DNA of 64,000 nucleotides from positions 1,984,001-2,048,000 of the forward strand of contig JAPFFF010000012.1 of the NCBI GenBank assembly GCA_039105265.1, written 5' to 3'. This DNA comes from Tritrichomonas musculus. Taxonomy: Eukaryota > Parabasalia > Tritrichomonadida > Tritrichomonadidae. The position numbers and the translations under genes were made by a program. Under the pieces are notes generated by a model. That model searched no databases, had not been told where the DNA came from, and was given only the letters and a program-made list of their open reading frames with translations. Below, one piece after another: positions 10,732 through 20,097 of this stretch. Position 1 is the first letter of the stretch. Each line of letters opens with the position of its first letter.

Positions 10732-11040
10732 AATTTCTATCAAAAATATTTATTTCTTGTAAATGATTAATTTTTTACCATTATTTTGTTTTTTTCAAAA
10801 AAATTCACAGATCGAATTTGATGCATCATATCATAAAAAATATTATAATTTTTCATTTTTCTTTTATTTTTATATTTTGTATAAATTTAAGATTATATTA
10901 AACCCAATTAAACATTTCTACCATTGCTACAAATCTCAAAAAATCAATATTTTTATTCCAAAACGATCAAAATCAATTCAATTAAAATTGAATTATTTTC
11001 ACTTCAAAACCTACATTTTCACCCAAAACCGACGCCACTA
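10732..11040 (-). repeat. right terminal inverted repeat of pogo-like element
   Basis: Reverse complement of 8987-9295, ending CCGACGCCACTA before the TA duplication at 11041-11042. The transposase start codon lies only about 10 bases inside the repeat boundary, so the promoter must be within the repeat. Confidence 0.92.
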
Positions 11041-11042
11041 TA

Positions 11043-13856
11043 TTATTAAAAGATGGTACAATCGAAAAAGGTGATAAATATGGTTTAAATTTTGATGTTG
11101 AAGTTTGGTTACCAAAATATTTAGAAGGTGATGTTATTTATAATTGTGCTTCGGTTCATGCTTATATAAATGGTTATTCAACTAAAAAAGATAGTTTGAA
11201 TTTTTCAAATTGGGAAAGAGTATATTTAGATTTCAAAATTGATTCTCCAAAATATAATAATCGATTAAGTTTTATTCCTGAAAATTTGTATACAGGTACT
11301 GCTGATTATGATAAAAATTATATGAGTTTAAAAGGTGATTTAGATACAATTGAAAAATTAACTTATGATTATTCATCTAGACATGGTATTGAGAATCAAG
11401 ATTTAGTATTATATTTAAGAAAAGATTTAGTAGATCCAATAGAAGAAATTAATTGGGATAAAAATACTAATCCATTTGAATATATAATTAATCAACAATA
11501 TTATGAAGTGAGTCCAAATCCAAATGCAGCAACAACTTTATATACTGATTACAACATAACTTCATCAAAAATTATTACAGCTGACAATATTACAACAATG
11601 AGATCAGATTTAAATTTAGTTTCAAATACGATTGATGTTGTTTCTGTTGATGTTGATAATTTAGATAAATCCGTTGAAAATTTAAAAACAAGAATGACTC
11701 TAACTGAAAAAATAACTGAAAAATTAGAAGCTGATGTTGATAAAATTAGATTAAGACAAAATATTCAAATGGTAGCTGGTTTGATAGGTTTTAGTGCAAA
11801 AGGTATATCATTTGGTATAAAAAGTATTTCTGGTGTTGTTAGTAATATGTGGAAAGCTTGGGTAGAATCAAATGCAGAAATGGAATTAGCAGATTTATCA
11901 AGAAGTGATGGAGTTTCATTATCTGGTGTGAGAAATTGGTGTGAATCTGGTGCAACAACAATTCCAATATTTGATGAAAAAGAAGAAGAACAAATTTTAA
12001 CAGTAGGTGGTGGAAAACAATTATGTTATTCATTTAGAGATTCAATGAAGAAACCATTATTGAAAATTGTAGATAAAATTGAGGAAATGGATAATGATTA
12101 TATTTCAAGAAGTGAATTAACAAGAATGGATACAATTGATATTGTTATCAAAGTTAATGAAATGGATGTTCCAATAATTTTAACTGCAGAAGAAGAATTA
12201 AAAAATGGTATTTGTGTATTTAAATTATTCACATCTGAAGGTCAAAAACGATTATATATCAAAATTGAACAAGGTACAATAACAGATTATAAAGGAGTTG
12301 ATACAACAACAACAATAGATAGCATCACAATTGAAGGTCTTCCAAAATCTGAAGAATATCGTACAAAATATTTATTATGGATTGATAAATCAGGAAAAAC
12401 AATTACCTTGACTGGAGAAAATACAGATGCTAAATTAATTGGTTGTGTTATTGAAAAGAATACATTTATTAGACTTTTAGTTGAGAAAACTCCAGCTGAT
12501 ATTGCTTTTCTATCTGATATTGAAGCTTTAGATGAAAAAATAAATGCATTAGCAGTAAATAGTCACCAAAATGATGTTGCAATGTTGAGTCTAGAATATC
12601 CAACAACGGACGAAGTAAATACTGCTTTAGAAACTATTCAGCAAGAATTAGCTAAGAAACCAAATATTGAAGAATTATATACGAAAGAAGAAGCGGATGC
12701 AAAATATGCGACAAAAGAAGAAATTCCTGATTTGACTCAATACGAAACAAAAACAATAGCTGAAGGAAAATATGCTTTAAAGAGCGAAATTCCTGAAATC
12801 CCTGATGATTATGCGACAATTGACGATCTGGATCAATATGCTCTGAAAACATATTCTTATTCAAAAAGTGAATCAGACACAAATTATGCATTGAAAAGTG
12901 AAATTCCTGAACCTATGGATTTGTCAAATTATGTCTCCAAAGAGGGTGATTCAACGATAAATGGGAAAATAACAATATTAGATACAAATAATACAGAATC
13001 AGATTTAAAAATCTCGTTATTAGCAGGCATAGGTACAAATGAAAATGAAGCTGCTACTTTCGGTTTTATGTCTGGTTTAGGTGTTTTAGGTGTTACAGGT
13101 TGTGCAAATATTATTGGTTGGAACGCAAATCATACCATTTTTCATAATAACGTTTTTATAACATATGGTGATTTAGAAATAGATGGTGTAGATGCAGATT
13201 GTTTAAAGGTATATCAAGGAAATACAAATTAATATGAATCAAATATAGTTCTTGGTTTGGATTCAACAAAATGTTCTAAAATAATATATTATAATCAATA
13301 CAATACTGCCCGCTGGAAAGTAACTTTGAATGATTCAATAGCATTTTCTTATGAAGTTTCTCCATCAGGAAGACTATTCGAGATTTTTGGAAATTTAGAT
13401 GTCAAAGGAACTGTCAACAGTAGGGGTTCAAATACAATCACACATTATGCTCCAATTGAAGATATTATTGATGATTTTGAAATAGGAAAACCAGTATTTA
13501 TTACAGGAAAAGTTTATAAGAATGTTGACAATCAATGGATTGAATCAACCGAAAAAGATTCAATAGATTGTATTTGTTCAGTGAAAACTTCAGGTACTTG
13601 GAAAGAATTTATTGGAATTTGTGTTCGAATTGACGAAGAAAATAATTCAATAACTTTTGCAAGTCATGGTGATTATTTGGTCAAAGTTGATGATTCGTCT
13701 TCATTTGAAATTGGTGATGAAATTTATATTGATGAAGATAATCAAATCAAAGTTCTTGATGAAAATACTCCAATAACATCAAAAATAAGACGTTTAACAA
13801 TTGGAATCATAACTGCAAAAATAAATGATAATATTGTTTGTGTATTCAAAGAGTAA
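11043..13856 (+). pseudogene. fibre-like gene region right of the transposon, with phage-fibre repeats (broken)
   Basis: This is the right flank of the interrupted fibre-like gene and what follows. The first third is beta-rich and includes a short hydrophobic glycine-rich stretch (around 11770-11840). From about 12,660 to 12,950 it encodes repeats of the type YTKEEADAKYATKEEI and YALKSEIPE, a motif familiar from phage tail-fibre and collagen-adjacent shaft proteins. After the repeats come TINGKITI-type and FGNLDVKGTV-type beta segments and a beta-rich tip-like domain ending at 13856. The region contains about one break besides the transposon. A receptor-binding fibre is the best reading by analogy with phage fibres; the binding partner is unknown. 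Confidence 0.6.
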
Positions 13857-13866
13857 AAGTTCGATC

Positions 13867-14400
13867 TTATACAACGACATATTTCAAACAAATATGATAA
13901 ACATTAACTAAATCATTAAATTCTTTGTTATAAACTTGTTTGAAATCTGTTACCATTTCACCATCTTCATTAATTATTTTTATTGCTTCAATTTTTCGAA
14001 TAGGTGATGCTTTAGATGCACAACATTTAATATCTTCATCAATATAAATTTCTACAGATGAACAATTTTTACCTAATATAGTTTTGATTATGTCTTGTAA
14101 ACTTGCAATTGGTATAATAATACAATTTTTAGATATTAAATTCGAAATTAAAGCTTTATCTTGATCTAATAATATTTTTGCATATGTTTCTAAAATTAAA
14201 TATTTAACATCTTTTTCAATTTCATTATTTTTGATATCAGGTAATTCTATTTCACGAGTTATAACAATATCTTCTTTCCCATCATCTCTTTTATTAATTA
14301 TTATATTATTTGTTAAGTTGTTTGTACTTTGACTAGCTGCTGAAGGCTCTAACGAAATATTAGCATTTACTCCTGCATTCGCTGCTCTTCTCTTAATCAT
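13867..14400 (-). CDS. hypothetical Polinton protein, 177 aa
   Basis: 177 residues starting MIKRRAANAG. The first 40 are Asn/Ser/Ala-rich and probably disordered. The remainder is a compact alpha/beta domain with Ile/Val-rich strands and a Cys-Cys pair (around residue 130). No membrane segment or known catalytic motif is seen, and I do not recognise it. It converges on the fibre-like region (10 bases between stops) and opens the minus-strand block. Its leader on the minus strand is T-rich without the Myb-type motif, in keeping with structural-class genes. Confidence 0.55.
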   Translation of the reverse strand: MIKRRAANAGVNANISLEPSAASQSTNNLTNNIIINKRDDGKEDIVITREIELPDIKNNEIEKDVKYLILETYAKILLDQDKALISNLISKNCIIIPIASLQDIIKTILGKNCSSVEIYIDEDIKCCASKASPIRKIEAIKIINEDGEMVTDFKQVYNKEFNDLVNVYHICLKYVVV

Positions 14401-14420
14401 TTTTGAGTTTCTGAAAAAAT

Positions 14421-14687
14421 TTATGAAATTTGAAAATACTTTTTGATGACTAATGTGCGATCTAATGTTTGTTTCATCCTAAATATAATATCTTCAAGTT
14501 CATTTAAATCTGTTTCTATTTCTTTTTCTATTACACTTATATTTTTTGAAATATTCATGCATTCACATGATTCAGTAAAACTATCTGTATTCATAAATGT
14601 ATCAAATAATTCACTTTTGATTTCACTAAATAAATGTCTTAATTCTTGTCTATCGTCCTTTAAAGCTTTTGGTAATGATAAAGTCAT
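14421..14687 (-). CDS. small helical protein, 88 aa
   Basis: 88 residues with regular Leu/Ile spacing and many Asp/Glu/Lys, predicted largely helical or coiled coil, with one CECMN cysteine pair in the middle. No signal peptide or membrane segment. It starts 24 bases from the divergent small gene at 14712, so one short A/T-rich spacer serves both. The stop lies 20 bases before the next minus-strand gene start (14400). Function unknown; a scaffold or core role is plausible only from context. Confidence 0.5.
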   Translation of the reverse strand: MTLSLPKALKDDRQELRHLFSEIKSELFDTFMNTDSFTESCECMNISKNISVIEKEIETDLNELEDIIFRMKQTLDRTLVIKKYFQIS

Positions 14688-14711
14688 TTTTTTTAAAAAT
14701 AAATAAAAAGA

Positions 14712-14822
14712 ATGGCATTTGGAAGTTTTAATAAAAAAATTAGTGCTAAACCAGCAGTCTTATTAAATCCAAGAAAAGATCCAAATATTATTAATAAGCC
14801 AATATTTCAACCTTTATCTTGA
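14712..14822 (+). CDS. short basic peptide, 36 aa
   Basis: A 36-residue frame starting MAFGSFNKKIS, below usual length cut-offs. It is basic and Pro/Asn-rich and ends 16 bases inside the convergent minus-strand gene at 14807-15043. It shares its MAFGS start with the amphipathic protein at 668-949, and a divergent A/T-rich spacer precedes it. It may be a small core peptide comparable in size to adenovirus protein X (mu). That comparison rests on size and charge only. Confidence 0.3.
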   Translation: MAFGSFNKKISAKPAVLLNPRKDPNIINKPIFQPLS

Positions 14823-15043
14823 TTTCTAAAATCATGAAATCGAATTGGTCCAATTGGATGAAGTGTTTTTTTGGGATATATTTTTTGTATTTCTTTTCGA
14901 AGATTTCTATTTTCATTCTTTGGAAAATACATCAATGCTAATGAACCTTTTTCATCAAGAACAAACGGTTTTCTAGAACCATCATCGTCAATAACCCAAA
15001 TTATTTTCCACTTTGACTTGTGTACATATCGTTGACCTTTCAT
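14807..15043 (-). CDS. hypothetical basic protein, 78 aa
   Basis: 78 residues, basic, with a Trp-rich start (KWKIIWVIDDDGSRKPF) that suggests a small beta hairpin, and a charged Pro-rich end. No membrane segment. It follows the large basic gene with a single-base junction (15043/15044), so the two were probably expressed as neighbours on one strand. I do not recognise it. Confidence 0.45.
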   Translation of the reverse strand: MKGQRYVHKSKWKIIWVIDDDGSRKPFVLDEKGSLALMYFPKNENRNLRKEIQKIYPKKTLHPIGPIRFHDFRNQDKG

Positions 15044-16138
15044 TTATTTTTTTGGTCGACCACGTTTTCGAATTTCTAACGGATTTTTAACTGGTTTTGG
15101 TTCATTTTTGTGTTTTCTTGGTTTTTGATCATGACTTCCTTTTGGACGACCACCTTTACTTTTGTTTTTCTCCCAAATTTCTCGTAATTCTGGTAGTGAC
15201 ATTTTTTCATTAACATCTATCTTTTTATTTGTTATCTTTTTAATGAGAGCATTTTTTTCTTTTATTTCATCTCTTTTTAAAGGAGGAGTGATCTGCGGCA
15301 AAACAAACGTCTTTCTAACAATTTTGACTGGCTCTTTTGGAACGATAACTTCTCCTGTATCAAACATATCAATCGGTTCTGGAATTTTCTCTATCGGTTC
15401 TGGCTCATCAAATAATGAAATTTTGCTTTTGATTATTTTTCTATTTTTGTTGGAATATTTATTTTTCCATATATCTGTTGTTTGTTCTTGTTTTGGTTCT
15501 GGATCATCTTCAAAGAAAAATGCTTCTACATTTGGTTCTGTTTGTTCAGGGTTGAAATAGTTATATTTTTTGTGTTTTTTTTTATTTTGATAATGCTGAT
15601 TCATAACTTCCATATATTTTCGTCTTGCTTCTGGTGATGCTTCAACATGAGCTTTTTCATATATTTTTTGAATTAGTTTATCTGTTGCTCTTTCATCTTT
15701 TTTGGTTAAAACTCTTGGTTCATAAGTTCTTCCTTCTGGTACTTTAATTGGTGATAATGAAGCTTCAAAAGCTAGTTCTTTAACATTTTCTTCTTCTATC
15801 GTCCTTAATTTAGGTTTTTTAAGAGTTACTTTTTTTACCCATTTTTCAAAAGATTCTCGATTTTTCATTAATGGAGGTTGTGGAGTTTCTGTACCAACTG
15901 CATCATTTGTTTCTGTTATTGGTGGATTGGGTTCGCTAACGCTCACGGGCGGTGGAGGTGGAGGAGGAATGGGTGTTCCTACTGCCTCATTTGTTTCAGT
16001 TATTGGTTTTTTTTTGAAACCTGCTTTCTTATTTATAGGTTTAAATTTTGGTAATGGTGGTCCTTTAGCTACCTCGACAACTTTCGCATTTTTTTGTTTT
16101 GTTTCCCTCTTTTTATATTGAAGATTATTTGATTCAAT
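15044..16138 (-). pseudogene. basic DNA-binding gene, part left of the mariner insertion, with AT-hooks
   Basis: Minus-strand Lys/Pro/Glu-rich coding region with no start codon of its own near its upstream edge, where a mariner is inserted. The C-terminal end holds two AT-hook-like motifs, GGRPKGSH and KRGRPKK (DNA 15050-15150), which are known to bind the AT-rich minor groove. Two similar PITETN(E/D)AVGT segments and a Pro-run lie near the insertion. One segment (16020-16090) nearly repeats DNA found in the gene at 18554-19015. The likely role is genome condensation or core structure. The interrupted gene is counted as broken. Confidence 0.6.
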
Positions 16139-16140
16139 TA

Positions 16141-16165
16141 TAGGGGTCTCAAAAAGTTTTTAGGG
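16141..16165 (+). repeat. left mariner inverted repeat
   Basis: 25 bp, matched in reverse complement by 17396-17420; the match stops after TTTTTAGGG. Confidence 0.92.
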
Positions 16166-16325
16166 AGACCATCTTTGGAATGGTTTGAAAATGTAATATT
16201 TTAATAACATATAGTAGTGATCTTAGTAACATTATATTTCTTATCAAATTAAATTTTCAATCTTTATTCATAGAGTTAAAGGTCAAAAAGTTCGTTTAAA
16301 ATTAAAAATATAAACGTATAATCAA

Positions 16326-17345
16326 ATGTCTGAAATAGAGCAGCGAGGAATCATTCATTATTATTATCTAAAAGGAAAAATGCCAGCTCAAATACACCAA
16401 AAACTTGTTAATGTATATCAATGCAATGCGCTGAAACCCAAAACTGTTGAATACTGGTATCATGAATTTAAATGCGGGCGTGTAACGATTGATGATAAGC
16501 CCAGATCAGGGAGACCGCCATTAGATGATTTGGATGCAATTATTCTTAAAACATTAACAGAATATCCTTTTAGTTCTGTTTCACAAATAAGTGATGTTTG
16601 TGGTTGTTCATATGGTACTGCTTATAACCGTTTAACTGAAGTTCTCGGTTACAAAAATTACACTTTACGTTGGGTGCCTTATTCTCTGACAAATGATCTG
16701 AAAAATAAAAGAGTAAATGGTGCACTGGAATTAAAATCAATACTTGTTTCTGAGTTACAAAAAGATTTCATTAATCTGATCACAGGAGACCAATCATGGT
16801 TCTTTTTGTCTTATGAACCAGCAAAAAAATGGTCAATATCTAAAGATAATGTGCCATTTAGGGTTTCAAAAAGTATATGTACTGAAAAAGTGATGATTAC
16901 AGTAATGTTCTCAAAAAATCGAATTTTTCATATTGATATGATGAAGAAAGGTCAATCTTTTAATACAGAATATTTTATTAATAATGTGCTTGAACCAACA
17001 ATTGATGAATTTAGAAAAACATCAAAAAAGAAAAAGCTTAAACTCCATCTCGATAATTGTAGAGTTCACAACTCGAAAAAATCAAATGAGTGGTATAATA
17101 AAAATGGTGTTGTGAGGGTGCCACATCCTCCATACAGCCCAGACTTGGCACCCTCAGATTACTTTCTTTTCGGATATCTGAAAGAAAAGCTAGCTAGATT
17201 ATCTTTCACCTCACCTGAAGAATTATTTGACGCAATAACCGAAATCTTGCATGAAATACCAAGTGACATAATGAACAAGGTTTTTGAATCATGGATAAAG
17301 AGATGCGATGAAATAATAAATAATAATGGTGAATATATTAAGTAA
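16326..17345 (+). CDS. mariner transposase, 339 aa
   Basis: Catalyses excision and integration of the mariner at TA. The N-terminal half carries two helix-turn-helix regions (around residues 1-110) with the linker-type motif RSGRPP (about 60-65). The catalytic domain shows ITGDQSWF (first Asp), LHLDNCRVH (second Asp) and HPPYSPDLAPSDYFLFG (third Asp), with exactly 34 residues between the second and third Asp, the DD34D mariner signature. The first motif reads GDQSW where many mariners have GDE. 339 residues is normal length. The frame is whole, so the gene may be functional. Confidence 0.95.
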   Translation: MSEIEQRGIIHYYYLKGKMPAQIHQKLVNVYQCNALKPKTVEYWYHEFKCGRVTIDDKPRSGRPPLDDLDAIILKTLTEYPFSSVSQISDVCGCSYGTAYNRLTEVLGYKNYTLRWVPYSLTNDLKNKRVNGALELKSILVSELQKDFINLITGDQSWFFLSYEPAKKWSISKDNVPFRVSKSICTEKVMITVMFSKNRIFHIDMMKKGQSFNTEYFINNVLEPTIDEFRKTSKKKKLKLHLDNCRVHNSKKSNEWYNKNGVVRVPHPPYSPDLAPSDYFLFGYLKEKLARLSFTSPEELFDAITEILHEIPSDIMNKVFESWIKRCDEIINNNGEYIK

Positions 17346-17395
17346 AGATTATTATATTTTAATATTATAACTTTAATCTGTTTCTTTAATAGTTG

Positions 17396-17420
17396 CCCTA
17401 AAAACTTTTTGAGACCCCTA
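17396..17420 (-). repeat. right mariner inverted repeat
   Basis: 25 bp, reverse complement of 16141-16165, followed by TA at 17421-17422. Confidence 0.92.
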
Positions 17421-17422
17421 TA

Positions 17423-18524
17423 ATTCAATTATTTCTTTTCTTTTTGTTGATGCATCAAATTCTATCCCATTTCTTCTTAACAATCTTCGAAGACTATCAA
17501 TTTTAATTCCTTTATATTTTTCTCTCAATTCTTGATTTCTTTGTTTTGCTTCAGATAGTGGTTTTCTCGGCTCACTATCTTTCGCCTTTTTCGGTTTTGG
17601 CTCACTATTTTTCGCCTTTTTCGGTTTTACTTCTTTACCAAATTTACCTTTTGCTATATCATACATTGTTTGAACTAAATCCATTCTTGTTGCATCTGGT
17701 GGAATTGGATTAAGTTGAATATCTTTAAATTCTTTTGATAGAATTGCATTTAATAAAGTTCCATAAGATAAATATCGATATTTCCCTTTTTGAATACAAT
17801 CTGCTTCATGTAACCAGATATTTAATTTTTCGTCATCTGTATTGTTATCTACATTATATCCTAATTTTTGTAATTTTTCTATTCTTTTAGCTTTTGGTAT
17901 TTCACCATATTTAGCTATCATTTTATTTATTTGATCTAATCTTTTCTTCTCTTTCGCATCAACAAAATCTTTTGCTCTAGGAACATTTGCTCTTGTTCTT
18001 TTTGGCTCATTTTCTTTCGCCTTTTTTGGTTTTGGCTCATTTTCTTTCGCCTTTTTTGGTTTTGGTTCATTTTCTTTCGCCTTTTTTGGTTTTAGTTTAT
18101 CAACAAAATCTTTTGCTCTAGGAACATTTGCTCTTGTTCTTGGTTTCTTTTCATTGAGGACCCAATCGAGTTCACCATTTTTCAACATTCTTTGACCTTT
18201 CCTTTGTTTATATAATCTATGTGCTTCAAGTTTTTCTGGAGTAGGATCAAGAATTTCTAATGGAACGATCTTTTGTTTTGATCTTTTCTTCCATTCTGAT
18301 GGAGTAAAAACATATTCATGTAATCCTTTCATCACATGAATTCTATTATCAGGTGTTTTTTCCATAAAATATCTCTTATCTTTAAATTCATAACTTTGTG
18401 CATATCCTTTCTTTGTTGTATTTATTTTTTTTACTTGTCTCTGGTTATGATTATCTAGTTTCCTGAAGAACTCTTTCGCTTCTGATGTTGTATTTGATCG
18501 TTTTGTATTTACTTTTTTTGACAT
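17423..18524 (-). pseudogene. basic gene with SAP-like motifs, part right of the mariner insertion
   Basis: Starts at an ATG (MSKKVNTKRS) and runs into the mariner at its downstream edge. Very Lys-rich. Around the middle, three or more tandem KPKKAKENE-type units occur, with two copies of an RTRANVPRAKDFVD segment flanking them; a second set (KPKKAKNSE / KPKKAKDSE) lies further on. Two SAP-like helix-extended-helix motifs, a DNA-binding fold, can be seen: one around IEKLQKLGYNVDNNTDDEKL and one near the end around IDSLRRLLRRNGIEF. A chromatin-like or core packaging protein of the Polinton is likely. The gene is interrupted by the mariner. Confidence 0.65.
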
Positions 18525-18553
18525 TTATACTTGTAAAAATAATTATGATTTAT

Positions 18554-19015
18554 TTATTTTTCTTTTGGGCCATAATAAAGTCTTGCAACTCTATTTGGTC
18601 TTGTCTTATGTGTTTTTCCTTTATCTGATCTTGTTTTTCTTTGTTTTCCGCTTTTCGTTAATTTTGGTGCCTTTGGTGCCTTTGGTGGTTTTGCACTTGC
18701 TCTTTTTGGATTTGTATATCCTGTTTTAGCCCAACGTTGAATAAGATTTTCTAATTTTTCCTTGGTATAAGTTGGTTCAATACGAATTTTTTGGGCCAAA
18801 CAGAAAGCTTGCAATTCTTCTTTTGATCTATGAGATAAATCCATTGCTGCTGCTGCTTGACGTATTTTTGGTGCAGCTGTGGTTTTTTTCTTAACTGTCC
18901 CTGCTTTCTTATTTATAGGTTTAAATTTAGGTAGTGGTGGTCCTTTTGCTGCTGCACCTGCTTCTGCTGCTGCTCCAACTGCCTCGACAACTTTCTTTAC
19001 TGCATTTTCTGACAT
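18554..19015 (-). CDS. SAP-domain basic core protein, 153 aa
   Basis: 153 residues. The N-terminal 60 are Ala/Lys/Pro-rich, the middle (about 58-95) is a convincing SAP-like motif (LSHRSKEELQAFCLAQKIRI and on to a basic helix), and the C-terminal 60 are strongly basic with repeated KAPKAP units and many Arg/Lys. SAP motifs are known DNA-binding modules. The N-terminal KGPPLPKFKPINKKAG block is nearly repeated in the region at 16020-16090, showing an old duplication between neighbouring core genes. A DNA condensation role in the virion is the likely function. It ends 29 bases before the next gene (18524). Confidence 0.65.
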   Translation of the reverse strand: MSENAVKKVVEAVGAAAEAGAAAKGPPLPKFKPINKKAGTVKKKTTAAPKIRQAAAAMDLSHRSKEELQAFCLAQKIRIEPTYTKEKLENLIQRWAKTGYTNPKRASAKPPKAPKAPKLTKSGKQRKTRSDKGKTHKTRPNRVARLYYGPKEK

Positions 19016-19072
19016 TGTTTATTTTTGATTTTTCATTAAATTATCAAAAAATAAAAATATTTTTTCTTTTTT

Positions 19073-19249
19073 TTATCTTTTTTTTGTTTTTTTAACGCCT
19101 GTTCTTTTGATTCCTTTATTTGATCTCACTTTTCTTGGTGTTGTTGTTGTTGTTTTTCGTGTTGGTTTGCTTCTTTTTCTTATTTGTTTTTCGATTAAAT
19201 ACAATAATTCTGGCGGGATTTTTGACATTTTCGTTCTTTTTGGTGGCAT
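19073..19249 (-). CDS. short highly basic protein, 58 aa
   Basis: 58 residues from ATG (MPPKRTKMSKIPPELL) to TAA, too short for many gene finders. After a hydrophobic helix-like segment (residues 12-22) it is almost entirely Lys, Arg and Thr, including five consecutive Thr and a KKTKKR end. The composition is protamine-like, as in viral core proteins that neutralise DNA. A second Met at residue 8 is an alternative start. It fits the same-strand run of basic genes on both sides. Confidence 0.5.
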   Translation of the reverse strand: MPPKRTKMSKIPPELLYLIEKQIRKRSKPTRKTTTTTPRKVRSNKGIKRTGVKKTKKR

Positions 19250-19278
19250 TTTTGATTTTGCAAAATTCTAGAAAAAGT

Positions 19279-19527
19279 TCACATCAAACCTATTTCCAGC
19301 TCTAACTTCTCTAATATAAATTGCTCTAACATATTAATGAAATGAGTATCAATTTGATTAGCAATTCTTAAATTTAAAACAATTCTTTGATCAAATAGTC
19401 CAATTGATTTATTGAATATTTCATTCAACCAATAATTTTTCATTTCTTGTGAATTTGCAAATCTCCATTCCAATATTAAGAATAACGTATCATTAATTTC
19501 TTTGAGTTCATTCTTGATGTAATTCAT
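19279..19527 (-). CDS. hypothetical helical protein, 82 aa
   Basis: 82 residues, predicted all-helical, with aromatic-rich helices (WRFANSQEMKNYW) and a Leu/Glu-rich end. No membrane segment or motif recognised. Its start overlaps the end of the upstream gene (19508-19819) by about 20 bases in another frame, a compact arrangement suggesting co-expression. Role unknown. Confidence 0.5.
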   Translation of the reverse strand: MNYIKNELKEINDTLFLILEWRFANSQEMKNYWLNEIFNKSIGLFDQRIVLNLRIANQIDTHFINMLEQFILEKLELEIGLM

Positions 19528-19819
19528 TTTCTATCTCATTAAAATTTTCCTCTTCTCCATTTTCAGGATCTTCAAAAGTTTTATTTAAGTTATCAACACT
19601 CTTTGATTTTGTTATTTTTCTATTTCCTCCTTTCAAATATGGTCTTGATGGCCTATCTTTTTTCATCCAATCTGACCACCTTACTAAAAATTCATTACCT
19701 TCATATAAATAATGAATACGAATATCTCCTCTTTTGTAATCATCTAATAATATACAATTTTCTTTAGCCATTTCTTCTCTCACTTTTTGAGTATTCCAAC
19801 GGATCCTAGTCTTTGTCAT
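19508..19819 (-). CDS. hypothetical basic protein, 103 aa
   Basis: About 103 residues from the ATG at 19819; upstream extension has no ATG. Basic first half with a repeated Tyr/Trp-rich pattern (IRIHYLYEGNEFLVRWSDWM) reminiscent of a small beta-barrel or chromo-like fold, then a strongly acidic C-terminus (EENFNEIENE). The chromo-like resemblance is weak and only by eye. It overlaps the next gene's start. Confidence 0.5.
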   Translation of the reverse strand: MTKTRIRWNTQKVREEMAKENCILLDDYKRGDIRIHYLYEGNEFLVRWSDWMKKDRPSRPYLKGGNRKITKSKSVDNLNKTFEDPENGEEENFNEIENELHQE

Positions 19820-19878
19820 ATATTTTTGAGACAAAATAAAAAATTAAAAAAATTAAAAAAGCTTATTGTTTAATTAAA

Positions 19879-20049
19879 TCACTCAAGCTTCCAGATTATG
19901 TAAATAAATAAGATAATAGCCAAAATCCACACGGCAAAAACAGTAATCCAAAGAGTGCAATTTGATGGAGGTTCAGAACAACAATGATATTCATAATCGG
20001 GATTATCATTTTTTTCCAAAGCAGAGAGGTCAATTAGAGGATCCAACAT
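19879..20049 (-). CDS. small Cys-containing membrane protein, 56 aa
   Basis: 56 residues starting MLDPLIDLSALE. The first 20 residues are acidic, then a Cys-Cys-Ser-Glu-Pro-Pro-Ser turn, then one long hydrophobic helix (about residues 33-53) ending in Lys-Leu-Glu. It is clearly a paralogue of the divergent gene at 20098-20268. Both have length 56, an (S/L)(E/D)PLID start, a CC(D/S)(S/E)PP motif and an L-W-I-x-V-F membrane start. Likely a type III or tail-anchored protein of cell or particle membranes. Function unknown. Confidence 0.6.
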   Translation of the reverse strand: MLDPLIDLSALEKNDNPDYEYHCCSEPPSNCTLWITVFAVWILAIILFIYIIWKLE

Positions 20050-20097
20050 TGAAAAAAATGAAAACGGTTAGATCGGTTTTGACGACCATTTTTATTA
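20050..20097. promoter_or_regulatory. shared divergent promoter with two AACGG/CCGTT-type sites
   Basis: The 48 bases between two divergent 56-aa genes contain AAAACGGTTAG and ATCGGTTTTGACGACC. AACGG is the Myb-binding core, and the CGGTTTTGAC part is the element's shared motif. An Inr-like CCATTTTTATT precedes the plus-strand ATG. The role is inferred from recurrence at about eleven places. Confidence 0.6.

Larger units (their letters stand above)
8987..11040. mobile_element. pogo/Tigger-like DNA transposon, apparently complete
   Basis: A 2,054-bp element bounded by a TA duplication (8985-8986 and 11041-11042), with 309-bp terminal inverted repeats and a single transposase gene on the minus strand. 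The repeats look identical across the segments I compared and encode the same shadow peptide at both ends. TA target, one gene and a DDE transposase with a CENP-B-like N-terminal region place it in the Tc1/mariner-pogo superfamily. Inverted repeats of about 300 bp are much longer than the usual 20-30 bp of pogo elements. Near-identical ends and an open transposase imply a recent insertion into the Polinton. Confidence 0.9.
16141..17420. mobile_element. mariner transposon, apparently complete
   Basis: A 1,280-bp element with 25-bp terminal inverted repeats (TAGGGGTCTCAAAAAGTTTT then TAGGG), flanked by TA at 16139-16140 and 17421-17422, with one open transposase gene. Size, TA target and D34D transposase are classic for mariner. 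Mariner elements are known in Trichomonas vaginalis (the Tvmar1 family), and this one could be related, though I cannot compare sequences. It is inserted into a minus-strand basic gene of the Polinton. The boundaries shift by two bases if the TA is counted as part of the tip. Confidence 0.92.
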
